Source: Brachynemurus nebulosus (lineage: Eukaryota; Arthropoda; Insecta; Neuroptera; Myrmeleontidae). From it: a stretch of 64,000 nucleotides of DNA. The notes under the pieces are model-generated. The model worked only from the letters and a program-made list of their open reading frames with translations. It made no database searches and was not told the origin of the DNA. The translations under genes and the position numbers were made by a program. The stretch spans positions 28,370,413-28,434,412 of the forward strand of contig JAPWDM010000007.1 of the NCBI GenBank assembly GCA_035578155.1, given 5' to 3'. Of this stretch, positions 37,031 to 49,925 are shown piece after piece. Within the stretch, counting starts at the first letter, position 1; the number at the start of each line of letters is the position of its first letter.

Positions 37031-37481
37031 TTTGTATAATGTGTCCGCACGATAACTCTCGAACGAAACATCCTATTTTTACGAAATTTCAACGACCTTT
37101 GGATGTGTCCTTTAGTTAAACACGTCAAAAAAATGAGAGCCAAATTTTTCAATATGTTTTTGAATCATTATCCTCTGTAAGTGGGTTTTCGAGAAAAATT
37201 AATATTTCTAAACGAAAATTTGCTATGTTATGCAGGATGCTACGACAGCGGATATTTATTTATTTGATTAAGTGTTGATTATTGATGTGTTTTGGGGATT
37301 CCCCATTAACTGCGTGTGTGCTAAAAATGTAATTTTTTAAATAAACATTTTGTGTATTAAATACTAAAATATAAAATATTCAAAAAACGTTCTTTAATTT
37401 CCAGAATGGTCTAATGTGCCAATCCCCTTATACAGGAGGGTCAAGTTCCCGAATGGGACGATTTAAAAAAATATGTATATA

Positions 37482-37832
37482 CAGCTGAACCTTTTTTATG
37501 CGTTTTTTAAAAAAAATGGCCATTTAAATGCATAATATAAATCAAAATCAAGAGACAGTAAGAAACTTAAGCATTTACTATAATGACTTTCTTTGATAAA
37601 AATACTGTTTAATGGTTTTTCATGTATTTTTCACAAACAAACGTATTTTTCACAATTTTCATAATATTATAAAAATGAAATAAAATGTTCCCACGTGTAA
37701 ATTAATGTTTTATCTTGTTTAGAAAAGCAACTTCTAAGGAAATTGTGAGATTTTGAGCGTTTTGAGTGATGTTTTTTCGATGAAACTTTTTTTATGCGGT
37801 CCCTATCCACCGTACAAAAAAAGGATCAACTG
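37482..37832 (-). mobile_element. ACAGTTGAACC family, copy 2 (internally deleted)
   Basis: CAGCTGAACCTTTTTTATGC at the left and CAAAAAAAGGATCAACTG at the right, TA on each side (37480-37481, 37833-37834). 351 bp, in opposite orientation to 34318-34830. Confidence 0.6.
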
Positions 37833-38279
37833 TATATTGTTCATTTCGTTCATTTTCTAGACTTTTCAGTTTTTCACGAATTATATAATGTCTGTAATTT
37901 TAAATTAAAATTACTATAATTTTCATTTAAATTGACTGTTGGTAAATAATTTGAATTACTGTGTTTCCCACAAAACAATTACTTTGGTTGTTTATACTAG
38001 CATGTATTATTACAAGTTGACTTGTAGCTTGTAGATATGATGTTTTATGATTCTTTGTTAGAAGTTATCATAGGTAGATCTTAATAAATAATTGCCACAC
38101 AGTAAAATTCAACGAACTAAGAACATTTTTTAAAACGAAAATTTATTGGTAATTGCAATAAAAAAATTATGTTACATATTAAACAAAGAGTGGTTGAAGA
38201 TTTTTTCCAAAGAATTTCGTACCAGTTGAAATTTTGTATAATATGTACAGAATTCAGTGGCGCAATTCTACACGGAATT

Positions 38280-40500
38280 TCGTTATTTTGATAGCAACCC
38301 TGAATAGTTCACATCAAAATTACCCGAATTCAATCAATCAGCCAAATTTAAATCACGTCCATAAACACTGTCGTCATCGAGTCAATTAAAATTTTTCAAT
38401 GTTTTAAAAACCGTAAATTAAGGGGGGAGGGTCCTCTAGAATTTTCAAATTTTTCATTTTTTGTTTTACTTTAAAAGTTCATTTGAACCTTAAGGAATAT
38501 ATTTCTTATGTTTTAATCCCAACAGAAAGATTATCTTAGATAACGATAAACTGCTGTTAACTCTACTTTTCAAGAACGAAAACTTTTTAATAGCGTTTTT
38601 CTCTAAACAGGTATTTTTCCGCGCCGTGGAACATAACTTAAAAAGTTATTAAGTTATTAACTTGAAATTTTGTACAGATATTCTTTAAGATATTGGCCTT
38701 TGTATATACCTAAAATTTTACATAAATTATTACTATAAATATTGTTTATAACAATTTGTTTATTAAAAAAAAGCGAAACTTTTTTCTTTTTGATTTTAAA
38801 TTGTGAAAAGAAATTTTCTCATCAGAAATAGGTATATGCAAAGCGTAATGACTTATTTTAATAAAATTTTTTTGTCCGATTGAATTCAGTTGAATACAAG
38901 AGGCTGGACATTCCACGGCGCAAATTAAAAGAGTCAACTTGAAACAGCTGTAGCGCCGCCATTTTTTCTTTTTTTTTTGCATAAAAATTTATGAGTGAAT
39001 ACACTATAACGTCTGGAGGACCCTCCCCCCTTAAACGATAGAATGATGAAATAGAAAGCAAATTTTACAGGTTTTCGAAGTCGCTATTTCCGTTTTTATC
39101 AAAATTAGACACGTAACATCACTAGAAAAGAGTTCTGTCAAATTAGTCATATTTCTAAAAGGAAATTCATTATTTTGATAGTAAAAATGAAGTTCACTCC
39201 CGAAATTACTCCAATTCAGTCAATCAATCAAATTCAAAACATTTCTATCAAATTTTATTTAAGAAAAATAAATTTTTTTGAATTTAGTGACGTCATAAGG
39301 TTTTCTGAAACGTTTCATTGCCTTAAAAACTTTAAATAATACGATACAATAACGAAATTCGAAGCGAATTATAGGTTTTCGGAGTCGTTCTTTTCATTTT
39401 TGCCTTTCACTTTTGAAGCTTGTAAGGCCGCTAGAAACAGGACTTCTGTCGAATCAGTCGTATTTTTAACCCTAGAATCATACGTACTCGTCAAATTGAC
39501 TACCCAACTTCTCTACCTGCTCCAGTACTACAACTTGTCGTTGCTTGTCTGTTCTAAAACTTCTGTTATCTAATTTATTTGTTATGATAACATAGAAGAC
39601 GTATCAGTTTTGTTTATAGTTGCTGTCGTTTTGTTTATATTAAAATAGTGTGCGTCAATTTGACGACGATATATGATTAACGTATGTTTTTTTTAAAGAT
39701 TTTGTACTTTACATATTAATAGTTTTCCTAATTTTTCTAAAATTTATTAAAGATATGGATGTTATAATTAATTTATTCAGTGATAATGATAATGTGAAAG
39801 ATGATTACACCTGTTTGACTTACAGAGACGACATAATACTGAAGTTTTAATATATGGAATCGAAAACCAAAGAATACGTTTCAAGTGACTTAATAAAAGA
39901 TTAACAATTTATTTTGTGGAAAATATTTTAATTTTTATTATTTTTTGAGATTTTATTCGAAAAATTACTAACAAATTTTAAAAAATTTACAAATGTGCCT
40001 AATGAGGAAATAATACATGTCCACCGACTCATAATTGTTCATAAATTAATTATTTGAAAGATATGTCTTATGATACAATTGATGTATTTATCTATTTTTT
40101 AATTTTTATAATGAAAAAATGCTTTGATAAAAAGTTAAAAAAAAATTAGCAGATATTTATATTAAAAAAATTTTCCAAATGCAATTTTTTAAAATATTTT
40201 GTTCGCTTTTGTAGTATTGCTATGTAAAAAAAAATGTTTTTGGCAAATAAACTCTAAAATTCTCCGTAAATGGTCCATTCGTCAAATTGACGACGATTTA
40301 TGGATTAACGTTTCTCGTAGACCAACGTACGATTCTAGGGTTTTTTGTTGGCAAAAATGAAAACTTCACATTCGAATTACCTCAATTCTACTATTCACTT
40401 TAATTCAAATCATTTCTAAAATTTGAAAATAATTAAATTTTTGAATTTGGATCACGTTCGAGTGTCTATTTCGGGAATAAAAAAACAACTATCAATTTAG
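38280..40500. repeat. Diverged direct repeats interrupted by piggyBac copy D
   Basis: A segment TTATTTTGATAGxAA...TTCACxxxxxAATTAC followed by CAATTCAGTCAATCAAT-like sequence recurs at ~38288, 39168 and 40350, and GGTTTTCGxAGTCGxT...TTCTGTCxAATxAGTC recurs at ~39070 and 39375. A loose copy is at ~59280-59480. Function unknown. Confidence 0.45.
39470..40340 (+). mobile_element. piggyBac-like TTAA MITE, copy D
   Basis: Left TTAA at 39466-39469; right end GATTCTAGGG is followed by TTTTTTG rather than TTAA, so the right duplication has decayed. Interior matches copies A-C. Inserted into a diverged tandem repeat region. Confidence 0.8.
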
Positions 40501-40959
40501 TTAGAAATACTTAGATGACAGAACTTCCTCTGGATACACGTAATTTAAATTGGTATTAAGTCATTTTACGTCTAAATGTGCGAATTATTATTTGTTATAA
40601 AGGCAAGTAAACATTGATTCAAGTAAATTGAAATGTGTAACTGGTGATCTATAGACGATTATTCCAATGTATTACGTAAGTGTATTAATATTATATTATT
40701 TTTATATATATGTAAGTAATAGTAACTCTTTAAAATTTTCACCTTGACTTTGATGCATGACCATTTGTGAGGAATTCATTAGCACACTTAAGTAACTGTT
40801 AACTGGTTTTTTGTCAGTTTTAAAACTAGGCGGTTTTTTGGAAGATCCACTGTTTAATAAAAGTGAATGTACTTCACAATATTGAACTGAAAAATTTTCA
40901 TTAAATGTTCGGTCGGTTAGATAACTTAACGGGGCAATCTACACACTTTATCCAATAAA

Positions 40960-41020
40960 AAATTGGTTTGACATGTCCGTCCGTCTGTTTATCGGTTTGT
41001 CCATCTGTCACAACCCTTGA
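40960..41020. repeat. GTCCGTCCGTCTG-type short repeat
   Basis: GACATGTCCGTCCGTCTGTT then TATCGGTTTGTCCATCTGTC, an imperfect TCCG/TCTG array of the sort found near ends of insect retroelements. Nothing else identifies an element here. Confidence 0.35.
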
Positions 41021-41133
41021 TTACTTGCCGTTACATACTCCCGCCCCGTTTTTGCTACATTTTTCGGCCGGCTTTACGTCTTAGTCAAGTTTAAAGAAAA
41101 ATGAAGTAAGGATGCGATTCTCAACAGTTCTTT

Positions 41134-42040
41134 TATTAGTCCAGGAGGTATCGGCGCATGAGTACCGAAAACTATTCCACCTTAATTTTTTTTATGTGAT
41201 CCTGTTCAAATTGCCCTACTGATGATATAAATGCATGTTGCCATGGGGCAACCCGGGGCCATATTGTTTAAACCGAAATTGTTTAAACAATTGCAAGGAA
41301 TTGTTATTTTTCAACCGGATTTTTTTTTATATCCTTTATTATAATAAAAAAGGCTTTTTACGATAAAGTTAATATTTTTAGAGATATGAATTTTTAAAGG
41401 TTAGAAAAATATTTATATTTTATTTATTTATTTATTTATTTATTTTTTTAAATATATTTTTCATGGGTCAAAAGTACCCAAATTTAAGATTTTTCGAACC
41501 TTTAAAAATTCATATCTCTAAAAATATTAACTTTATAATATTAATAGATTTGAGCGTTACTTTATGGTATTCCATATTTGTAAATAATAAACAAATACTT
41601 TACTTTGCATAATACCACTTTTATTTTTGAAACTGTGACAATATTGTTTCGAACCGTTAGTTCATTTTCAAACAGAAGTTTTTTCTGTTTGAAAATGAAC
41701 TAACGGTTCGAAACAATATTGTCACAGTTTCAAAAATAAAAGTGGTATTTTGCAAAGTAAAGTATTTGTTTATTATTTACAAATATTAACTTTATCGTGA
41801 AAAGCCATAGGACCTTTTTTATTTGTATTTCAATAAAGAATATAAAAAAAATTTGTCCGGTTGAAAAATAACAATTCCTGGCAATTGTTTAAACAATTTC
41901 GGTTTAAACAATATGGTCCCGGGTTGCCCCATGGCAACATGCATTTATATCATCAGTAGGGCAATTGGAACGGAATCGCATAAAAAAATTATGGTGGAAT
42001 AGTTTTCGGTACTCATGCGCCGATACCTCTTGGACTATAT
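41134..42040. mobile_element. Triple nested foldback
   Basis: Outer arms 41134-41390 and 41790-42040 (GAGGTATCGGCGCATGAGTA against TACTCATGCGCCGATACCTC; TGCCATGGGGCAACCCGGG also paired). Between them lie a hairpin 41363-41536 with an (ATTT)n loop and a ~210-bp palindrome 41575-41785 (ACTAACGGTTCGAAACAATA and complement). The inner palindrome has a half-copy at ~17325-17450. Confidence 0.75.
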
Positions 42041-42414
42041 TAGAAAACATCTCTCAAAAAAATTAATGATTTTTCATGAAAGCTGTGAAAAACTACTAAG
42101 GAACCCTAATTTACTGTGTGTGGAACATGCACTTGATGAATTTTCTTGGATGGAAAACAACTAAATAGCATCCAATTACTATTAATTTACTTAGGTTTCC
42201 TGTAATTACTTGAAAAAATTTACGTTTAATAAAGTGGTTTGGTCGACCGAATTGCCTCTAATTATTTCATTAGTGTACTTTTCAAAATTAACAAATTCAA
42301 CCTTTTAAAGCGGTTTCGATCTGAAGGTTGGTAATTACTCCTCGATTATTTTCAGACAAAGCAAAAAATTTTCATATTTTACTCGAAATAAAACTAAATA
42401 AACGTTTTACTAAT

Positions 42415-42838
42415 ATTAGCGAATCTCCAAAATGGAATTCAGCTATTACAGCCACTGTCATGATGCGACTTGAGCCCGGGATTATGGTAGAAATTTCCAA
42501 GTATCCAAGATTATCCAAGATATGGTAGAAGTATCCAATATTTACGAAATTTGGTGAAAACATTGGAAGTCCCAAACCCTTGGATGAGTTTGTCAGCCAG
42601 ACACGTCGGATGCCAGAAACATGGTTTTTGTTCTTGCAAAAAATTAGTTTTCTGCCAAAATTTCCATTTATTCAAAAATTTTTGCGAAATTTTTTTACAC
42701 TATTTAAAAGAGGAGAAAAAATTACATAAAAAAGGTCTTTAAACTATTATTCTATGTCAACTAGTTTCCGAGAAAAACTAATTTTTATAAACGGAAATTC
42801 GCTATGTTATGCAGGATGCTGCGATAGGGGTATTTACT
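42415..42838 (+). repeat. Repeat X copy without (TA)n
   Basis: Has GAATTCAGCTATTACAGCCA, TTTGGTGAAAACATTGGAAG and GGAAATTCGCTATGTTATGC in family order; the middle reads AAGTATCCAAGATTATCCAA instead of TA repeats. Confidence 0.65.
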
Positions 42839-43293
42839 TTTAATTACGAAATAACTTTCACTATAAGTGAAAATATTTGGATAAACACAAAATTCGTCTG
42901 ATGCATATTGGACACGCAATAAGTTAGGATTACGTAGTCAGCAAATACAATTTTTCACAACTTTTAGGCTAAAACGCAGGGAAGAAATTTAAGTAACCAG
43001 TATATTTTTTACAGTCATCAAAAAATTTAACAAGTGCGGGTTAGACACGCATTAAGTCAGGATTTCGTAGTTCAGTAGTTCGATTTTTTTCACAATTCTC
43101 AGGATAAAACAAATCATATGATTATTTGAACCTTTTACTTTCTATGTAAGTTAAAAAAATTTTAATAAAAATTTTTAAAATAAAAAATAATGTGGTCAAA
43201 AACGTTCGTCGTTAAAACTACGACATCTTAAAAATTGATAAATATATTCATGACAATGGCACTTGCAGGAAACAATTCTTTGAAAATTCTTAA

Positions 43294-43816
43294 GGTAGTT
43301 GGTCGATAAAACGATTTTTTCAAAGGATTTTAACGAAACTTCTCTAGACATTTATTTAACCCAGTACCAATAATACGAGCCCTTACCGAAAAAAAATTGA
43401 CCATCACAATTTTGAGAAAGACGATTTTAAAGTTTGATAATTTTAACACGGGCTCTTATGAGAAAACTTTTTTTTTTTTTTTTTTTTGAATAATATGAAA
43501 ACGTGTCAAAAGCATTTGAAAAAAATTTAATATGCTATAAAATACAAAGTTACAAACCATATTTAATAAGAGATAAAAATTATTCACCACGCCGTTTTTT
43601 AAATATAATTTATAAACATCATTTTACAACGTTTTTACGACGCTTTTTCAACAATTCTTTTAAATTGCTACAACATAAGCGCGCGGAAATTAAAAAAAAA
43701 CAAATGGTATACAAATATAATCACTGGCGAACATTAATACATTATTTAATTTTTTATAAAAGAAAATTTTTTCACTCTGACATACTTTTACACTTGACTA
43801 TCTCAGAGCAACTACG
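43294..43816 (+). mobile_element. TTAA-flanked MITE, GGTAGTTGGTCG family, copy 1
   Basis: GGTAGTTGGTCGATAAAACG at the left and CTCAGAGCAACTACG at the right, with TTAA at 43290-43293 and 43817-43820. 523 bp. Two inverted copies follow at 45449 and 55203. A 105-codon ORF across it is basic and AT-driven and is not called a gene. Confidence 0.7.
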
Positions 43817-44320
43817 TTAAGATAGATGTTAACCCACTGAAGTTCCAAATTTCGTGAAATAGATCAAAATCAAATTTGATCACAAATTTCGAGTGGGTGA
43901 CAGTGGGTAAGGTCAATGCAATTTTATAAATTATATTTTTTCAATTTCTTTCGACCTTATGTTGTCTGTTCGTTTGCACCAATTAAATTCAATTTATACA
44001 AACATTTTGGCCATGGTCGTAGTACTAGTCAGTTTGGTGCAATAATAGACTAACGCAACTAGAGTGGTGTCGCAACGGTTATGTGGCGCGATGATCGAGG
44101 TTTTACTGTACGATTATGTAAACAGTTTAAAAATTTTTATTGATTTTTGCGCGCAAAAACAACAATTTTATTGAAATTTAATAACATTGACACCGTTAAT
44201 TATTGATACCAATGAAAATTTATTGAATAATTCGAATTTTCATTGAAAATTAAAAATCGTAAAAGGGTTAAATTTATAGATATTCAAATTTTTTTTTTTT
44301 GATGAAATATTACTTTTAGG

Positions 44321-45056
44321 TAGAGTCCCAATAATAAATAGAGTCGTGACATGTCATCCATTTTCTGTCCAAAACAGAGCGGGAAACGTCAAAATTAATT
44401 ATCACATGTTTGAGTTAAATATTTTTGAGTATGGTTCATTTCAGTTAAATTTAACCATGATTCGTCACTTTGAATTTAAATAATTTCCGTTTTCTTGGCT
44501 TTATCTCTTTCATTATTGCATTTACGTAAATTTTAAGACTGCAGTTTTCTTTTAGAAAAGAATAGAGGATTGATTTGTTTCGAATACAAGAATTTTTTAA
44601 TTGTTTAAGGAAAACTCATGACCAATTGTATCCGAAATGAGGTATACATAATTATTGTTAATAAGTTATAAATTAATGAACAATTAAAAAATTTTAATTT
44701 AATTATTCTTTCTACACGGAGAGAAAATTCCTATAAAAATTACTGTGCTCATACTACAATCGACGTGTAACAGGCGAACATATCCAATTTTTGTACGATA
44801 AAATTATAAAAATTACAATAATATAACTATAATTTTTATAATTTTACCGTACAAAAATTGGATATGTTCGCCTGTTACACGTCGATTGTAGTATGAGCCC
44901 AGTAATTTTTATAGGAATTTTCTCTCCGTGTAGATTCTAAATGATTTTTGTTAATATTTATTTTTAATGTATTTTATGCAAACTGTGGACAGAAAATGCC
45001 GGAATCAATTAGCGTTCAGTATTCATATCACGACTCTATTTATTATAGGGACTCTA
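44321..45056. mobile_element. hAT-type element with 8-bp TSD, containing a nested foldback
   Basis: TAGAGTCCCAATAATAAATA at the left and TATTTATTATAGGGACTCTA at the right are inverted with one mismatch, flanked by exact CTTTTAGG (44313-44320, 45057-45064). 736 bp; ~220 bp of this is the foldback 44712-44933. Part of its body (44430-44640) recurs at 60811-61025. Confidence 0.85.
44712..44933. mobile_element. Foldback MITE, near-perfect 222-bp palindrome
   Basis: CTACACGGAGAGAAAATTCC pairs with GGAATTTTCTCTCCGTGTAG, and symmetry continues to the centre at ~44820 with two or three mismatches. TA next to CACGG at both ends suits a TA duplication. Confidence 0.8.
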
Positions 45057-45448
45057 CTTTTAGGGTTTCTCTTTTTAACTTTTCCGTAATGTCTCAAAAG
45101 TTGAAATAATTTCTTTATTTTAAAAATTTTAATTATGCAGTGTACTGATTAAATGCTTAAAAGCAATCAATAAGTAACTTTATCGTAAATTAATATTCAA
45201 ATTTCTTACTTTTTCTTACTTCCCTTTCACTTTAAGCACCTACAATTAGAGGGGCACTTTTATAAAGAAAAAATGTCACAAAAAACCCGCATAAAAACAG
45301 TTTTTCCTTATGTATACAAAAATTTTTCTTATATTTTGCCCCACGAAGTCTGAAAAACTAATTACGACTTACGAAACTCTAACTTAATGCGTATCTAACA
45401 CGCACTTGTATATTTTTTTAAATAATTCTCTTACTAGGAGCTTATTAA

Positions 45449-45767
45449 CGTACTCCGAGATAGTCAGGTACAAAAGTATATCTCAGTGAAAAAATTTTAT
45501 CAAAAATTAAATAATGTATTAATATTCGTCAGTTATTATATTCGTATACCACTTGTTTTTTTTTAATTTCCGCGCGCTTATGTTGTAGCAATATAAAAGC
45601 ATTGTTGAAAAAGCTTTGTAAAAACGTTGTAAAATGATGTTTTTAAATTATATTTCAAAAACAGCGTAGTGAATAATTTTTATTTCTTATTAAATATGGT
45701 TTGTAACTTTGTATTTTATAACATATTAAATTTTTATCAAATTCCTTTGACACGTTTTCATTTTATT

Positions 45768-45801
<34 letters not shown>

Positions 45802-45988
45802 GAATTTTCCCATAAGAGCCCGTGTTAAAATTACAAAACTTTGAAATCGTCTTTCTCAAAATTGGGGTAGTCAGTTTTAATCGGAATTAGCTCGTATTAT
45901 TGGTACTGAATTAAATAAATATCCAGAGAAGTTTCGTCAAAATTTAAAAAAAAAAAAAAAAAAAAAAACGTTTTATCGATCAACTACC
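45449..45988 (-). mobile_element. TTAA-flanked MITE, GGTAGTTGGTCG family, copy 2
   Basis: Inverted relative to 43294-43816. TTAA at 45445-45448 and 45989-45992. Contains an ~30-base A run (~45770) and a second A run near 45945. Confidence 0.7.
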
Positions 45989-46319
45989 TTAATCAAGCAA
46001 TGATATTAAATACGTTGTCTATCTGTAGTTATATTTGTAATCTATCTTTAAATCTGATTATGTAGTGAGTATAATCATGATTAATAGGGTGATAGTGACT
46101 AAATGGATTACGTTAGTCATAGAATGTATACGTTGTATAATCAAATTCTAATCAGAAGTTTTGATTAAAATATTCTTTTCTATACATAGTAATTAACATA
46201 CATAATTTATGCATAACTTTTACGGTTTTTAGAAATCAGTTATGTTTCGATAGCCACTGATTACGAACCACCGGAGCCAGTGAATCATTTCGTTGATAAC
46301 AAAATGTAGTATAATAATT

Positions 46320-46973
46320 AGGTACCGGGTTTCTTCGGACAGGTCAGGACCGTACTTATTTCAATAAAATTTTGCAACTAAATTACATTTAATTATGCAC
46401 ATTTGAATGAATATAATTGGTCAAAAATTACATTTTTCACCATTTAGAATACTAACAGCATTTTTTATTTGACGAAAGTAAGAAAATTCATGAAATCGGA
46501 AAAAATTTTTGTAAAATATATTGAAAAGTTGTTGAATATTTAGACGGTCCACTATAATAGCTAAGACGTACGTATTTACTAAGATTTTTTATTATTGAAA
46601 AACAAATTTTTAACAAGCAACTATACTTCTATCTCTCAAAATTGAAAACAATAAAAAAAGATGAATTTATTTAATTTAAATGACATGTCACCTAAATCAC
46701 ATACATAATATAAATAAAAATACTTTTGATAGTCAATTAAAATTACAGTGGCACTTTTCAATTGTGCAGGTAATAAATAAGTAAAAGAAAAAAAAGGATG
46801 TTTACATAAAATATGTATAAACAATATTTTGATACACATATGTATGTGTGTATGTAACTTGTGTACGTTGTTTTTATGAAAATATTTTGCACTTTCAGTC
46901 ACATTTAGTGCAATATGTATACCTGCATATGCTAAAGACGAAACTGTCTGATCCGAAAGAAATCCGATACCTG
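46320..46973 (-). mobile_element. CAGGTATCGG element, copy 3
   Basis: Inverted copy: AGGTACCGGGTTTCTTCGGA at the left, TCCGATACCTG at the right. Flanks are ATAATAATT on both sides, an exact 9-bp duplication. Confidence 0.8.
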
Positions 46974-47291
46974 ATAATAATTAATAAAAAAAAAGTAATT
47001 ATAGTACGTGAATGGTGACGGTCCCTTTGTACTGTGCCCAGAACTAAATTTTTTTACAGTACAGCAGGATTCGTATTATCGGGCGGACCTTAATCAGATA
47101 AAATTTTTAATTTAACAAAAGAAATAAATACCTTCTAAAAATTAACGAATGATTTTTGGATATGTGAACCAATTCTGACGTATAGTTTGTGAGAGGAACA
47201 TTTTTAACTAATCGGGGAATCCCCAAAACATATCGGAAATCGACATTTAAGGGAAGATTCGCCAAAAAAACAAAAAAAATCGACCCTTTTT

Positions 47292-47346
47292 TATGTCACC
47301 GAAGGATGACATATTAATCTCGTTGTGTGATTATAGTGGGGGAAAA

Positions 47347-47377
<31 letters not shown>

Positions 47378-47600
47378 TATAATATAATAATTATCGAGTT
47401 GTACACGCATATATTGAATAAACGCAAGAGGACTGTATTCTTACTGTATTATAGAGTTGTACATGCATATATTGAATAAACGCAAGAGGGCTGCAATTCT
47501 CACTGTACTTAAAAAACGAGCCAAAAAATCATAAATTAACACTTTTACTGTGGTGACATTAATTAATGCGTGTCAAAAACACGCACTTGACGAATTTTTA
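47292..47600 (+). repeat. Copy of the 279-475 repeat with (AAT)n
   Basis: Matches the PIP4K-intron repeat; the segment GAGTTGTACATGCATATATT is present twice, and an (AAT)n run occupies 47349-47378. Confidence 0.6.
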
Positions 47601-48862
47601 TTTATTTATTTATTTTTTTTATACAAATAAATATTTTATTAAAAAACTAAACATACGACATTGTTTCTACATGTCTTGAGATTACAAAAAATTTTTTTTT
47701 TTTAAATTCATTAATGGGCTGAGTATAATATGGTTTTCAAGTCGACACTGCGAGATTTTCCACCTTGATGGTTCCTCGCGTTCTGAAATTCTCAGTGAAC
47801 CAAAATAAAAAAATCAAGAATTTTCTAAAAATATAAATATACAGTTATGGCACTAACTAGGATCTAAAAAAAAAAAAAATAAAAAACCAGCGAGAAATCA
47901 CATTTTGAAAATAAATTTTCAAAAATCACCCCATTTTCTCGACTATAAACAGCCGCAATTTTGAAAATATATTACGGAATCAAAAGATCCTAGTTCCTGC
48001 CAAAATGACGGTATCGAGGAATAATATGCACTTTGATTTATGTCGATATCTCAAATACTTTTTGAGATACATGAGGAACCAAGTCGAAAAATGTACTTCC
48101 GAGAAAAAAACATTGCAAGTTTTTATTTTTAAATTCAATTATAGTAAAGTGCGTGCACTAAAATGCCCACAACTTTTTGATTTTTCATTTAAAAAAAAAA
48201 AAATTAGGAGAATATTTTTAACACCTTAAGGAACATAATTAGGAAGAAAAAAATCGACTTGTCTTTTTTAGCGAATCTTTCCTTAATCGAATAAATAAAA
48301 AAAAAATATTTTAACAAACTTGAACTTTTCATATACAAAATTTGAGAGTAGACTGTTCGGTTACGAGCCAGCTTTCGAGTAATTAATTCATCATCAGGTA
48401 TAATACAATTGTATTATTGAATATTAGTTGAACGTTGATTTTTTATTATGAAATTTCTTTTCAATTATAAAATGAGCTTCCGTAAATAATTTCAAATAAA
48501 AAAAAGAAATTTATATTCAAAAAAAGTAAAGGAAACAGATTTCAAAAATAAAAATTTCACAATTAGTCAGTTTTAATTTGTGACAATAATTAACCGACCT
48601 TTTTCGGAACGTCTAATTAACTTCTAAATAACTTTAATATGTTTAATTGTTAATATTTTGTAAATACATAAAATATATTTAATAGCATTTAAGAATATGT
48701 ATATCGACACCTGATATGAATAACACTGTAACATTTTGTCTTCGGTTCCATAATAGTAAACCAAGAGCCCTTATAGTTTTGTCATGCCTATCCGTACAAA
48801 AATTTAATGAAATTATTTAAAACAGAAAGTACAGATATAAGTTATTATAATGATCTAATCAG
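47601..48862. other. No gene seen
   Basis: AT-rich with several A/T homopolymers; a 74-codon open frame at 48005 has no recognisable motif. Confidence 0.4.
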
Positions 48863-49000
48863 TGTTGAGCAAGATATCAACTTTTATTATCTTGATAACA
48901 GATAACAATTTATCTAGGTAAATAATCGATCATTTAAGTGTTATCTAAACAAAATTTTAAATAACAGATAAGATTGCAAATATTAATAATAGATTTACAT
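48863..49000. repeat. GATAAC/GTTATC-rich hAT-end-like fragment
   Basis: Begins CAGTGTTGAGCAAGATATCA followed by repeated TTATCT/AGATAA blocks, as in subterminal regions of some hAT elements. No opposite end found. Confidence 0.35.
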
Positions 49001-49021
49001 TACTATTTTAATGATTACACT

Positions 49022-49187
49022 CAGGGCCGGCGGAAGGGGGTAGCCGGGGCTCGAGTTGCAAGAGGGCCGGAGCCGATATATTAGGTTAAATTTTTACACT
49101 TAATTTTGCGGGTCAGTAGTAAATTTAATATTCGATGGGGCCCGGAATAGTTTGTCCCTGCGGACTTGATTCCTTTCTACGGCCCTG
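49022..49187. mobile_element. GC-rich CAGGGCC-ended MITE
   Basis: CAGGGCCGGCGGAAG at the left and CTTTCTACGGCCCTG at the right; shares GGGGTAGCCGGGGCT with 13117-13296. Flanking 8-mers do not match, so no duplication is proven. Confidence 0.5.
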
Positions 49188-49383
49188 AATTTTTGATTAC
49201 CCGCTGAAGCTGTATCCTGTACGTCGTAAAAGATGTTTTTTTAAACATTGATTTTAACATTGGGCAAAAGAAAAATGTATCTTTTTAGCTTTTAACCCTG
49301 AAAAACCCTTTAATGTTTTTGTGAAAATTGGTTATATTTTGTGTATTAAAGTAGACCATCGGGGAAATAGTTTCTGGATTAAT

Positions 49384-49735
49384 GTAAAAATACCCCTGTC
49401 GCAGCATCCTGCATAACATAGCGAATTTCCGTTTATAAAAATTAGTTTTCCTCAGAAACTAGTTGCCATAAAATAATAGTTTAAAGACCTTTTTTATGTA
49501 ATTTTTTCTCCTCTTTTAAATGGTGTAAAAAATTTCGCACAAAATTTTTGAATAAGTGGAAATTTTGGGAAAAAGCCAATTTTTTTCAAGAATAAAAACC
49601 ATGTCCCTGGCATCCGACGTGTATGGCTGAAGAACTCATCCAAGGGTTTGGGACCTCCAATGTTTTCCCCAAATTTCGTAAATACTAAATACTTCGTTTA
49701 AGAGTTATCGCGCGGACACAAATATACATATACAT

Positions 49736-49823
<88 letters not shown>

Positions 49824-49925
49824 ATGTATATAAATTTTAGTGAATATTATTTTCGGTTTCTACGGACCTCAAAACAAATAACAGTGGCTGTAATAGCTGA
49901 ATTCCATTCTGAAAATTCGCTAAAA
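49384..49925 (-). repeat. Repeat X with (TA)n(TG)n, reverse copy
   Basis: GCATAACATAGCGAATTTCC, TTTAAGAGTTATCGCGCGGA, then TA repeats 49736-49804 and TG repeats to ~49822, then ACAGTGGCTGTAATAGCTGA. Confidence 0.7.

Noticed and set aside
43503..43820. 105-codon basic ORF
   Set aside because: Lies inside a TTAA MITE, composition follows AT/A-run bias, and the other copies have no equivalent reading frame that I could confirm.
47349..47378. CRISPR-like or structured array
   Set aside because: Plain (AAT)n microsatellite; the window is eukaryotic.
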